A stretch of DNA of 60,000 bases from Tubiluchus corallicola (taxonomy: Eukaryota; Priapulida; Priapulimorpha; Priapulimorphida; Tubiluchidae): contig JAQGDQ010000001.1 of NCBI GenBank assembly GCA_030141605.1, positions 374,001 through 434,000 on the forward strand, read 5' to 3'. Under the pieces are notes generated by a model. It was not told the origin of the DNA, made no database searches, and worked only from the letters and a program-made list of their open reading frames with translations. Positions 1 through 14,100 of the stretch are shown in pieces. Made by a program: the position numbers and the translations under genes. How positions within the stretch are numbered: position 1 is the first letter of the stretch; each line of letters starts with the position of its first letter.

Positions 1-373
1 GTGGTTGACAAAACCTCCCAAGAAAGTAGTCCAAAGAAAACACAGTATTTACATGTAATCAGTTTTTTTTGTGTACAGGTATATACGTGACAAAAATATG
101 AGAAGCAGCAGCAAAATGAATAATCTGAGCAAAAATGTTTAAGTTCAGGAATTGTTATGACTGACGAGATTATGAAAGCTTCTTTTGTAAAAGCAGCGAT
201 AAAAGACTCTTAAATGATATGAACTACTATCAATAAGCAAGAGATGGTAAGAGTATCATAAGATACAGTATAATATTAATGAATCAGGCTGTAGCAATAA
301 AATGTATCCATTACATGGATAGTAAAGGTGTAGAGTTGTAAAAACAAGCCATGCAAAACAGGCTTTCACAAAC

Positions 374-442
374 CTTCCTGAATGATGCACTGGCACCAAG
401 TTCATTAACTACAACTTCTGCAACTTCTGCCATGTGTTCCAA
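374..442 (-). CDS. Candidate Cav2 C-terminal exon (69 bases)
   Basis: Phase-0 open stretch between CGTCAG and donor GTTTGT. It would encode LEHMAEVAEVVVNELGASAS FRK. It is in frame with what precedes. No homology is recognised, and the AT-rich surroundings stand out from this more balanced stretch. Confidence 0.28.
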
Positions 443-1665
443 CTGACGTCATACCACAAAATCATTAAATAATAGATTTAGCAAAATGCAAGCTAACTGC
501 CGCACATTTTTGTAAGCCTAGCTGTTCTCCTTAAGCGAGCGCATATAATGTAACACAAAAGTTTAGACTTAGGAAATAAATCTGTTCCAAAATAATTATC
601 CAGTCAATGATACCATGAAACTGGTAAGTCATATCTGTTACAGTGAATAGTGCAAACATGACATTTGCAATTTCTGAAACCATTAATTTGGGATTGTGAA
701 ATTTTGCATTTCTAAAATACTTCCTACAAATAAGAACACCATCATGCACAAACTTTGTGGTTTATTAATTTTTGTCTAACTGCAAATTGCTTGGACTCTA
801 CTGAAACAAGAAGAATCAATTAACTAGAACTGCAGCAGACTGCAAAACACATGTAAAGTTTTCAACAAGTTGCATATTGGGTTGTCCGATGCCTAGTACC
901 TTGCCTAAATACTTAAGTTTCCACAGAATGAGACTAAAAACACTTGGTATTACACTTAAGTATGGCCAGGTTATGCAAAACTATGTTATATAAGAAATGC
1001 TGTACATGTATTAATTTAATCAAGCATATTTTAGTAAAAATATTCATGCTGAATGCTGCATGCAAACAAATGAAACAAAAAAGCTAAACAGAAGATATAT
1101 TGTAACCAGACATTACAACTGTAACAAACTCTATTGCACACGTTCTCAGTAGATACTAGACAGTTTCAAAAGTAAATTTGTGGCTGAAGACACACATTAG
1201 ACCCCAAAATTATAATAGAAAGCTTTGCACATACAAAAACTTTTGAAAGAAAAGCATAGATACACATTAAAAAATCTTCTTAATATTAAATTGGATGGAT
1301 TGATGAAATTCGAGAACCATTTTATAGGAAAGAATAAGCACACATTTGCTTCAATAACTGTTCTGTATAGACCTTCTGTTTAAAATATTAACTAGACATT
1401 GATCATTATTATGTACTACTAAGTTAATGCAGCATGCTTTTACAGTGTTATTGAAACTGGTAATAATACGATTAAAGTAAACATGCAGCACCTGAGTATA
1501 AGGTACGAAACTTCAAGCAGTTAATCATAAAAACACACGGGTCGAAGACGTTTACTCAAACTGTCATAAGATTAATATATTTGCAAAATATAAAATATAA
1601 AAAATAAGTAAAAATATAAAACACATAGGTAAACTTGAAAAGATTTTGAAATATGTCTTACACAC

Positions 1666-1680
1666 CTCCAAAGGACTTTC
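1666..1680 (-). CDS. Candidate Cav2 C-terminal microexon (15 bases)
   Basis: Acceptor GAAAACAG with a good upstream pyrimidine tract, then GAAAGTCCTTTGGAG, then GTGTGT. It is in phase 0 with exon 39 and would encode ESPLE. Vertebrate Cav2 has DRTPLMFQRM near this place, which is suggestive only. The frame also runs on without a stop for about 40 codons, so a longer terminal exon is another reading. Confidence 0.3.
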
Positions 1681-2069
1681 CTGTTTTCAAAAAAGCGGAG
1701 AAAATTGTGGATAAGTATATAAGCATGTCACCATATTATATATCTAATAGTAAAATTAAGTAATCAATATAATATTATAATAATTGTAATTATATAAAGC
1801 TAAATTCACAATTGTTAAAAGTGATTCAGTGTTGTTAGTACCTATATACATAGTGAGATTTCTTACAGTTATTCCTGTAATGCAATGCTTTAATGTACTA
1901 ATAATTCTAATCCTAAACGTGTTATTTGTTGCATCAAACAGCAGTGTTGTTTTAACAGTCATTGTGCTGTTACCCGATTAACTTAACTATAATGCCTATT
2001 TTATTCATATGGCGTGTCCGGATTTCTTCACAGCTTTCTAATAAAATTAAGTGTACAAAGTCAACTTAC

Positions 2070-2170
2070 CCCAAATCCGGCTGCCTGGTTTGCTTTGAAT
2101 GCTCTCCAGTTTTCCAGTATAATAAGACCCGCATAAATTTTTCCTACAGACATTTTGCCTGTATTCAATT
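2070..2170 (-). CDS. cav2: Cav2 exon 39: IQ-like calmodulin-binding segment
   Basis: 101 bases. It encodes [20 protein letters not shown], then [14 protein letters not shown]. VGKIYAxxxIxExxR is the Cav2 IQ-like motif that binds calmodulin and sets Ca2+-dependent feedback. The aromatic pair is changed (ENWR for EYYR). Phase 0 out, donor GTAAGT, so at least one more exon follows. Confidence 0.93.
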
Positions 2171-5100
2171 CTGCAATTAAACACAAATAATTAAACACCA
2201 GCTGTATTCAGTTTTGCATTAAAAACATAAAACAGTGAGAAATGCAGAGCAAGGCAAAAGTTCGTATGAATAATCTATGAGCAAAAATTACAATAAAAGG
2301 AAAATAAAAATTTGCCCAAAGGGTTCAAAATTAAGTTAACAGATACCTGTTCTACTGTTATGAAATGCCCCATACAAATCACAGTCTTGATGAAATTATT
2401 TTATTTATGAAACTCCAAAAACATTGTCACCTTCCTATTCTCTAAAAGTGATAATATTTCTGATGGATTTATAAATAAAGTAATTCACAAAAAGGAGGAT
2501 CTTAGCTGGTCGGCAAATTAAACTAAAAATGTAGCTCCTAAGTCATAATTTGAGCTTGTGAATGATAATCACGCAGGCAAGCACGCACACACACACAAGC
2601 AGGGCAGCAAATAACACAGAAAGCCTATTTCTCACATGCCACAATTCTGTTCTAACAACGAGAAAAGCAAAATGTTCTTAGGTTCTTACAATTCTAATTC
2701 TTGAATTGTCATTAGCTTGTGTTGCTATAATCTAAAGTCCAGCATTATTAACAAGCATATTCACTAAGAAATTCAGAAAAACTAAGCCAATTTCACTTCT
2801 TGTTCACTTACAGTATTATAATCAAACTTAAAGCAGCAAATAGTCTTGCAGTCACACATTTGATATTCTTATTGATTAAGGATCTTTTTGAAAAGCAAAA
2901 GATCTTTTAGACAAGTATAAGTAAAGGTTGGATTTCTGATCAGAACAAGTAAAAAAAACATTGTAAAACAAATGACGGTGTACTGCGTCAGGTGAAAAAG
3001 CAAGTTTACAAAAGTAATACGCTATTTGTTGATAAATATACCTTCGCTAGGTGGCACCAATTTATTTAACATCTTCTTTGCTTGTATCGGCCACAGAGTC
3101 TTTATGATTCGTTTGAGATCTTCATCTGCTTGATCCATCTCCTCCGCTAAAAATCCAATATATTCTTTGTAAACATATTAATTTTATTACTTCACTGTAA
3201 ACAATAACTAATAATTTCTATCTTTTAAACTCATATTAAATAAATTGAAAGTATCCCAATGTACCCCACTTTTGTTGCTAAATAGTGTTCACACAATTCA
3301 GTCGCAATTATAACATGTCAAGCATTAAACATGAAGGTTAAGCTTAGTATAATTTTAGCAAAGTACAATCTAACCAGTGATGTAGTGAAGCAATTTTCAA
3401 TGATTTATAAAAATATTTCATAACAGTTTTTGTTAAAATAAGGTGCAGCTATTGTGGCTTGCTGAAATATGTTGCTTGTCTTTTTAGATCCCTAATTATT
3501 AAAGCAACTATGGCATAGACACTAGGCGTATTATGCTTAATAGTTAATCTTATAAACTACAACTGACATGATGAAACCATCACATTATAAGAAAATATGC
3601 ATAATAATCAGACCTCAGAACAGTTCCCTATTTCATATAGAAGTAAATCTATCAATAATTTGATTCCAATGATGGGCAATCATTATCAAAGCATTATCAA
3701 TCCATTTTCTGTCAAACCGTATGTACCTCACTTACGTTCAATTTTTTATAAGATCTAAATGCCAAACGGTGGAAAACTTTTCTTTAAAAAACACAACATT
3801 TACTTCAGTTTTCTTTACTTGTTTCCACATGAATAATTTTCAAATAATTCACTAATTACGAGCAGAGATTACAAGTGAATTCCAACACTTCATCTGGCCC
3901 CTCATGAAAGTGCTTATTGGTATGGTAAAGACTGATGAGTGTAACACACATGCTTGGAAAGATGTGACCAACCCGAAACTTGGGTGATTAGAAAGAGTTA
4001 TAAAGAGTTATTCAGACAACAGTTCACTGAAAACTGAAGATAATTTTTTTATTACATTGAGGCAAAAGTCAATGCACAGGCAAACATAATAATGTAAAAA
4101 CAACTGGAAATTCAAAACCAATTAGCAAAAATGTTGGCAAAACATTGACAAAAATAAATGCATTAGGTTCCGTTTCAGTTTGTATACTAATGACTACAAC
4201 ACATTTTAATACATTGCATTGCTGCTATTATGAAACAAAAAAGACTGAGACTATTTGGAATGCATACTAATACGTGAAGTTTAGCGCACAGTGCAAGCAC
4301 AAACTTCAGTTAAATGAGAAACATAACCATGCTTAACTAGGAAACTAAGAAATTCCATTGCAAAGAATCTTAATTATATGTTACTTTATTACCAATGTTT
4401 ATTATAGCTAAGGCAGTTGCATATTTAATCACAGAGAGATAACACTGTGTAAATACTGTATACAATTTTGTAAATACAGCTATCAGAAAGCATAACTGTA
4501 TAGTGTTAACTGTAGTCTTAGGTGCAGCCATGGTAAATCCCCTTAATGCATACATGCTAGAAGCTTATGAGTGCTAAGAAGCTTTAAATGTGCAGGATAG
4601 ATATACAACAGCAACACTCCAGGATAACTTGAAGACAGTTAAATTGATATGGTAAGCATTATCACAAAGCTAAAAATATAGATTAGTGGGAATGAAAACG
4701 TATAGTTATTTATTTAGCAAATATTTCACCACACATGCAGACATTTTTACGTAAAACTGTCACAATTCCGGTAGGTCAGAAAAAAGTCGTGAAGCATCAT
4801 AAAAAATTCACGACACCATTAGCCTGATATAATGCATTATGCAAATAATTCTTAAGCAACTCACAGTGCAGAAAAAGTCAGCCAACACACTGGAATTAAA
4901 AATTAAAAGAATAAGTCAACTGTCAATCAAATAGACATTCTTTACATCTTTGGTTAGTGTTTTAGACAGAGGGCTCATACAGTTTTGGTTCCAAACACAT
5001 AGAGTTATGCATGTTTGTCTTCACAAAAGATTTATAAATTCATGCAGAAGCAAAGTTCAAACCTATTGTAAAATGCAAGCCATCCTATTTGACTGTCTCT

Positions 5101-8100
5101 TCGCTCCTGGAACACACACAATAATAAAAGCACTTACTTGTCAAAGCAGGCATGTCATCATCATTCTTACCATTTCTCATCTTTATACCGAGCGACTCAC
5201 GGATAAGAGCAAATAAAGTGGTTTTGAAATGCACGCTGTTGTCCTCGGCTACAGGCATGTTCATTCGTATTAATCGCTGCAAACAAAATTAAAAAAGCAG
5301 ATATATATTTTTTTGAATTTTGAAGCACACAAAGAATTTTAAATAGCTTAGCAATTTTATTACAACTGTGAATTCAATCGAAAAAGTGCCAAAGTGAATT
5401 CTGTAGATTTTTAACTATCATTTCCTACACCTTGCAGTGAATATTAGGAAAGTGTTACAGATAACTATCAAACATGCTACAGCACCTGTATTAATTAGTC
5501 TGTGTGGCTTGCTAGCTGAATATTAACCAGAGTCACAACAGAAGATTTAATTATGCACATTTTCTTTTCAGGCAATTAATCAAATAGCCAATAAAAACTG
5601 TACTAGTTATCTTAGTTAACAAAAGACATAATGCTTGCCAGTTGTGTGTACCATAAGCACTTGATGCTTCTACTGGATAATGAGATAGGCATAAAAAATA
5701 CATCCAAGCTGGATGTTGAACCATACCTGCAATACTTTGTACTCATAAATAACACATTTGAACACACCTTGTATGCAAGTCTATAAGGACACTTTCTTCC
5801 AAAGCCAACAGGTGGAGCCATATTTCTTAACATCTCATACATATCACTGTAATGAGCTCGCCCACTAAAATAGGAGAGTTTAATATTACTTTCATAACAT
5901 AATTGCATTGCATCATTTTAGACAACAATATTTTCTAAGCATACTTTATACATACTAAAGCAGAAAACTCATTATGCTGCATGGTTAATCTAGAGAAAAA
6001 AATCACCCAGGAAATGTTAAATCCTCTTTACCATCTGGCATACAATTCTAATACAGAGAAATGTATTGGTATTTATGCTCAAAATAATAAAACTCACGTA
6101 GCTTGTGGATCAATCTCTGCCCAACCGCGAAGAAACTCATCAAGGTGATGTGGTCCGAGTATAGATGAGTCCCTGGTTAAGTAGTCAAAGTTGTCCATAA
6201 TAACAGCCACAAACAAATTAAGCATCTGAAATAAATCAAATTTTTTTAAATATAATATTTACAACATAATTTAAAAGTTAGATTAGAATAAACAACTGAA
6301 ATCAGCAATTAATATCAGCAAACAAGAATAAGAATACTTTTTACTAAAATATGAGCACAAACATTCTTTATACAAAATATATTGCAAAATTCTTAAAATA
6401 TAAATAATACTACAAGAAGCAATATTCATAAGTTTTAATACAAGCAAGAGAAAACAAATTAAATTAACCTGCAGTATTCCAACAATGTCTAACATCTTTT
6501 GTTCTATCTACCCTACATCTCTCTTAAATAAGTATTTTGATAAACACACCGCAGCTCTCTAACTTTCTGTCAATGTGTTTTTTGATTGTTATTAAATTAT
6601 TAAATATTCTCACCAAAAAAGAACAGAGAAAAATAAAGCTACAGAAGTAGAAATAAGCAAAGTCTGATCCACAGCTGTCTGTATTTGTTGATATTGGGTC
6701 GCACTCTTTTCCACCCAAGCAGTCTAGCATAATAAGTTGCCAATTCTCTCCAGTCGCACACCTGTATAGCAACAAATCAAATTCATTAATCAGTCATGCA
6801 TTGTCAAGAGCATAGATACAAAAAAGCAGTTGAATTAATCTCTTGTGTTGAATATGATCCAAACTAAGTAAAGTGACCTATTGCAGCATTACTTCTTTAC
6901 TGTCACTCTTTACTTTATTATCACAGACAACATCATACCAAGTGTGATTAACCAATTACAGTTATTTTGTCAAATACATATTTGAAGGCATACTTAGTCA
7001 ACAGCTGGAAAAAACACAGCATAGATTGCAATACTTGAAAAATTGATCTCATGCAATTAGTCAACTATGATATGATCAAAATTTTAAGAAAAATGTTCAC
7101 AATTTATGAATTTGCATGCCAGTGAGTGCGTGATATATGCCAAAAATGTACATATTCGTTAACAACATAACATTTTAATAATAATCATTTTCTCAGCTAT
7201 TTTAAATGTCAGCATGGAGTTGTGTAAGTAAGAATTTCAAGCTTGTAAGCAAGAGAAAGAATTTTAATATTACGCTTACCATTTTGCACAGTACTTTGGT
7301 ATTTCAAAGGTCATGGACTTTTATTTGTTTCAATTTGTGTAACTTGATAACCCCAGTTTTACATTATGGCCCTACTCACTTTCAGAAAGAAAGTCATTAT
7401 AGTACCGTGTATTAAAACTATCACACCAGTGCATTTTAGTAACCTGCTGTCCAAAAATTTTAGTCAACTTTCATTATTTTAAGCAACTTACACATGCAGC
7501 TTGTAGTTGTATATGCATGTAGTTATGTGAATTAGCTGTAACATAATAATATGCTAAAATATCAGAGTTTTGAGGAATCCAGAAAGAATGAACACCTTTG
7601 AAATTATCTATTGGTCATCACATCTTTATTGTAGTAACATTCTTCTATTATTTAGTGCTTGTTCAAGTAAGTATTAAATTCAGAGCAAGTAAAACAGGGT
7701 TACATCAGCATGCAACACAATGATCATGCCAACTGCATGCTGAAATCCAGCAACAAAACTAAACAAATGCTTCACTTAACACACTAAAGGGAACACATAT
7801 AGGCATCACTTCCGCAGCTGAGGCACAAGTGACAGTAAAATGAGCAAGTGTCACAGTCTGGGAGGACGTGGCATTCGGACATAGCAATTTGGGCTCGGGA
7901 CTTTTGGACACAGGACACTTGGGCATGAGACATTTGGGCACCAAAAAAATTTAATACTGTCCCCAATTTTTTTACATTGTTTATTAAATTTTAAACGACT
8001 CATTATAATTTCCTAACTCTCACAATTTTGTTAAAAATCACCGCTTCATTAAATTAAACATATGCAGTAATATATGATTATAACAATTAAATCAGTAATA

Positions 8101-11100
8101 TATGATTATAACAATTGACTTTATACTTTTTGGTTTTTCACTTTAATTCAGTATTTTATTTGTAGCTTTTAAAATAAACGAAGCAGAAGAAGACACTGCA
8201 TTTTATTAAAATATAATACAACTACGTCAGTATTTTATTTAAAAAAATATATTCATTGAATGGTTGGTGCATTTTAGAAGAAACCAACTTAAAATGCATT
8301 GTTTAGTTCATTAGTTTGCTTATAACTAGCTGTTAACTAGATCACTTAGTAAATGAAGCATATTTATCAATATCAAGATCAACACACTTATTTTGTAATC
8401 ATTTTTTCTGTATCTCTTGCGAAATAGCGCGTGATAATAAAAAAGCTATGCATTCAGCAGTAGAGCTTTCTGCTCTATTATATATATATATATATATATA
8501 ATACACATACTCTTGTACATATATATATATATATGTAAACTGTAGTTGTTTATAGTTTTAACCAATCGTATGGACCACAAAAATTACTTTTTCCTTACAA
8601 ACACTTTAGACGTTTTAAAAGTTTACATGGTAATTGGGCTGTGAACAAAGATTCCCACAATAATTTTAGCTTGTTAGGTAGCATGACATGTAGTGCAAAA
8701 CAAAAATAATGTATTCTTGCATATTGCCGATGTCAGCACTGGCGCCCAAGTGCCTAGCAGTCAAGTGGCCACACCAAAATAAAATAAAATGTCATGTCCC
8801 CCGGTCTGGAGAGCACAAGGATAAAACAGTGAGTACTTTTTACACCAGGCAAGTGTTGAAAAAAAGATCAAATATTAAATGGCATGTGTGTGTGTGTGTG
8901 TGCAGAGGAGGATTACATTCGCTTGCATATAAATAATTGCAAGCAGCCAGTCAAAGTTTAATGTTAATTGCTACCATTTTAATTATCAAATGTAATTAGT
9001 GTATCTAGGAGTTTAATGTTTTTTTAACATTGAACTTTGACAACACTTGCCTGAAGAGCAACAGACATCCTGAGAAAAATGTGTTGAAGTTATTTTGGTT
9101 GTTTATGGCTGTTAGTGGGTCCAGTTTAACATTTCCAAATACCTAATAATGTATGCTAGTATTAAACATTAACTATACAATAATTAGGAGCATGGGGAAA
9201 GACTACAGCACTGTTAAACAGATCTTTTCCATTCTTTTCAACAACTTTTTCAGCAATGTTGGAGCACACATTTATAGTGCATTTCAGTTACATGTCTACA
9301 CTTTTGTGAGTTGGTTTTTTGATTAAAACTGCTTGCAATGAAAATGAAACTCAGCTTTATAAAAATTACAATTCTTATTGTTCAGCGTCACAGGTTGAAT
9401 TTTTCGGACTTTGTTTTAATTAAGAAACAAGGTTGGAAAACTTATCAATACGTAAACAACCTTGCATATAATAATCCATCTCCTGAAGTTAACTAGCAAT
9501 GTAACAACAGTGTTATAACCTTTCCACAAAAATATTATACACAAGTAATCGCAGGCCTTTGAGAAAAACGAGTCAGACACAGTTTCTGCCACAGAATCAC
9601 TGGACTCTATGCATAATACACAAACATGCATCTGTTCTACGCAAGAAAGGGTTCACGTATATACAGTTATTCCCTTCTTCACTCACCGAAATAAAAGTAG
9701 TAAGCCGGATGGAAAGTCTCGGAAATTGTTATGTTCGTTAATGGCACCACTAGCATTTAGTAGAATATTTCCAAACACCTTCGTGGGTTAAATATCAAGC
9801 ACAAACGTTTTCAAACAATTGGTTAACGTTTGGAAAACATTGAAAGTTAAAATATACTATATTTCACTGTTTCAATAGTAACTTTATGAAGTAGTGACAC
9901 CGATGCACTGGGCGGATAAATTTTTATTGATAATAAAAAGGAAGCATCAAAATGCTGGCGCACGTAGCAACAATGGGAATTTTTTAATGAACATTACATT
10001 TTGCTAAATATTTGGTACATAGGTTTTAACAATCATATTTAATGGAAATTGTTAGTATTATTAAGAGAACATGCGAGGCAAGCAAATAAAAATCTCTTGA
10101 AATACTGTTAGCAGAAAACTTAATAAAAAATTGTTAGAATTCTGTTACACATACAGGATGCAAACATTAGATGTGCACTATTTTAACAGTCTGCGAAGTT
10201 ATTAATACATAATTATACAAATGCAACTTTATGATATTCACGATTTCTTGTCTATTACAGACACAAGAAAATCATATAGCAAAATATTTAAGTTTTCAAA
10301 TTTGAAATTACCAACTACCTATATTTGTAATTTATAATACTACAAATTTTATGTAAAATTTCCATAACTGAGTACGAAAGAAGTACTCGTCATAAACTCT
10401 ACAAAATACCTGTGCAATGCCATATTGAAAAACCTAATGTCATGTATATAACATTTTAAATATTTCATACTCAAGTTTGTTGTTGTCATTGTTATAGCAA
10501 CTCAGATTCCCTTCTTATTTCAGGCTAAAAAATTTAAATCTTGCTTAGTTATAAATCTACCACACATTGTTTTGAACATCAAAATAAGTAAATAATGGAA
10601 AAATAAAAAGAATACCTGCATTCCAATGATGGAATAAATAAAGAACAACATGACGATAAGTAGGCAAACATATGGTAAAGCCTGAAACGAAAGAAGGTTT
10701 TAAATTTACTCACCATTAGATAAAATAAGTCACATTATCAATCAGTACAATAAAAGAGCTTGAAAGTAACAGTCACTTTTAATAAAAAGTATGAATGGAA
10801 ACAAAATCAAAAATAAAATTATTGTTGTTGCATTAAGTGCAAGAAATCTGCTGAATTTAGCATGAAAATAACTTCTTGTCGGTAGAACTAGCATACTATA
10901 AGTTGAGTTTACAAATTTTATATCCTGCCTTTCACATGCTTTCTTCAGTTTGTGCGAATAAAATTTTCAAATTAATGATAAACTATTTTACCAAACAAAA
11001 TGCTTAGAAATTAAAGTAAAATATTCACTTTAAATTACAAAAGTGATAAATTCCTAAATGTCACATTAACAGACATTATAAGAAAAATAAATTTATGTTT

Positions 11101-14100
11101 GTATGTGCTAAATTATTTTTAAAACCTTCACTCCGTACAAAAATAGCAGGCTTTTGGTATAGCCTTTCTACAATAATTTTAAAGCATTTTTCTAAAATTG
11201 TTTTTTTAGGAAGGGAATTTTGCGGAAAGTGTAATTACATGTCCTACTCATAGAAGCTGTCATTTTTTGTTCGTGGTTCTTGCTGGTTTTCTGGTACAAA
11301 TTTTGTTTAAACGCATCTATAACTACTTTCTGTTGCATTACTTTCAATGTCCACAGCTCAGAATTGTACAAGAAATAGCTTCGCTGATGTGGAAAATATT
11401 ATCACTTTTATTCCTAGTAATATATATTTTTTTTGTTAACTGAATAGCATAATGTCAGATGTGAGTATGTAGTTAACACTAGTAATTTAGTCCGTTGTTG
11501 AAAATTTATATTTTGTAATTTTTTTATTTACTTCAGGTGTCAAGGGTTTATAATATTTTTAGACCTTCATACACTGCAAATGTGAAAAATTTAAAATTAC
11601 ACTTTTTTTCAATATAATCTTACAATTGTGTTGGTAACTGGAATTTCATAATGCAATATCATTTGTATTCTTGCGAATATCTTGTATTGTTTCTACTCAT
11701 TGCAACTATAAAGTCCATAGCACCAAAACACCAGTATAATGTATGATACAGTTTTGGTCCACCACAACACTGCAATGATTAGTTGTTGGACAAAACAAGC
11801 AATACTTAACCAATTTCAAAAGCATCTACCGCAAAATATTAGCATGATAAAGTCCCTCTTTGGACAATCCTTTGATTCAAGGTTATTCTCGTGTTTAATA
11901 TTTAGATGTTTATCTATCAATTTAAACAAAAAAAGTTTTCCTTCTTTAATGCGCATGTTGCCTTGCATGAGACATGTAACGCGCTGGCAAAAAGTTTGCT
12001 GGAAATAATAATTACTTTGAAAGACTGTATAAACGTCCATAATAAAATCCTTATGGTGTAGCCTTGACGAAGTAGCTTTATCAGACGAGCAGCTCTGAAC
12101 AATCGCAGAAATCCAATGTTGATGATATTGCTCTGTGAAAAGAAACTTTGTCATAATGACATTGCAACACATTAAACACGAATGAAATGACCATTTAGTT
12201 AAACGTTAGGTTTCTATGAAAATCTTGCCCACACAGTTGTGTTTAAGAATTAAACTGAAATAACCTTGAAAGCAATTATTAGTGTGCAGTAAATATAGAC
12301 CACAGTGATAAAGGCATCAAAGTGCAATACTTATTATTTATTTGAGAATATATATACATAAATTTGTTATATACAAACATTATCATTTAGTGTGATTCAT
12401 TTAATCTTTGCAGTATTCATGGTTTTTAAACCAGCAAGTTATGTTGCATAAAATAAGAAAAGTATAATTTATTAGGATACTAATATTGAGTGGGAAGTTA
12501 AAAACCTAAAACAGACAAACAAGCAAATTTGTTAAAATTTGGTACCAAGCAAAAAGCCAAGCAAGTGCGAGTCCAATACAAAATATTGCCATTAAGTAAA
12601 AATCAACTAATTAAAAAAGATTTAACGTAACGCCTCCTTACTGAAAAAAAACAGTGACTGTTAGGTACTTTGAATACTACATTAAAACAAAGTGAATTAA
12701 AATCACTGTGAATATGCCATTGTGACTTTGCAACAAATATCATAATGGTGACATGGTGATTATTGAAATGTGAGAAAAATTGCTGAGCACAGTAGGATTT
12801 ACCAAATTTTGTTGTTTAAGAGCCTCATGTTCACTGCTGGTAATTTCTTCACCAGAATACATTCCTGGAGGCTTCAACAAAGCAACAAGCATTGCAAAAT
12901 GGGTTAAAAGCCATGAAATTATGTTAGTAAGCCCGCACAGTGCACATATATGCAGGCGTATATGCATTTATCCTAAGCACCACCACATATGGTAAAAATA
13001 ATTGTACAGAAAATATTGTAAAAGCACAGTAGTACTAAGATCAAGCGAAACTTGCATAATGCATTTTTTGTAACTTAACTACTATAAGTAATTATCTAAA
13101 CTAGCAGAACGTAAACTTGTATGCTTAAACTGTCCAATCTAGAATCTGCAATGCATGCATTTCTTACACAAAGGAAACACTTGCATGTCAGATCAGATAA
13201 TTCTACTAAAATCAAATATTGTTGGAGTGACACTACTTGGTATTAGTACAAATAATCAGTAATTCTGCATAAACACAATTGTAGCGAGGGCAAGATCGAG
13301 AAGTAGATGTAAGAAAATAATCCAAATAGACAAGACAAGACTTTGCAACAAGACGCCTTCGAATCTCCTCACCTGTTTGCTGCCATCTATAGCACTCTAC
13401 AGAGTGTGAGAGTAATAAAAAAAGACATTAGTGTCTTAAACATACAGTAGGTAAATTAGAAGCAAAAGCCAGTAAACCTCTTCATTTAAATAAAATTACT
13501 TTGACATTCGTACTGTATTGCAAGCACAGTCATTAATGAACTATGTTGTCAAGGGTGTGAGGACTAGACAAAGTACCATGCAGTTTAGTGATGAAGCTGG
13601 TGTGTGCAACCTTAAAATTATTTCTTTTCAAACCAAGAAAGGTCAATTTTTGTAAATTTAGATTTAAATGTTATTCAAAATAATAATAAAAAATATAATT
13701 AGAGTCACAATCAGAATAGGACCACATTCACCTTATCTATTTGCCTCCACCGTGTAGTACCAGTAAATTTCAGGTTAGTTCCACTTTGTTTAACACTCAT
13801 ATTATAGTAAAACGAGCCCGTATTCAAAAGACACTCATCGCATCAGTAGTTAAAATCGTTGCATTGCAAAGTGTACGAAAAACAAATTGAAGAACGATCA
13901 AACATCATACCTGCACCTCAGACAATAATACATCAGCTATACTGCCCACAACTGTGATGAAGTCAAAAGTGTTCCACTTATCTTTGAAATAATTCTAGAT
14001 AATAAGAAATAATATTAGTAAATGAATTGCATGGCCATTTATAAGGAAAATGTAAAAAAAGCATCAAAACATATTAAATGACAGATATGAGTCTTGGCAA

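Larger units (their letters stand above)
1..2069 (-). other. 3' part of Cav2 locus, distal exons unresolved
   Basis: Downstream of exon 39 the gene must continue, because exon 39 ends with a donor. Two weak exon candidates are listed separately. I found no convincing stop codon, 3' UTR or polyadenylation context, so the gene end probably lies outside the window. Confidence 0.6.
6762..9050 (-). other. Intron 33: GC-AG intron (2.3 kb)
   Basis: Starts GCAAGT, the standard sequence of functional GC donors, and ends ATACAG. It contains AT-dinucleotide runs (8.48-8.53 kb), a TG run (8,882-8,904), a 24-bp duplication (8,065-8,116) and degenerate outward-facing repeats at 7.86-7.96 and 8.74-8.81 kb that may be the ends of an old element. 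Confidence 0.82.
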
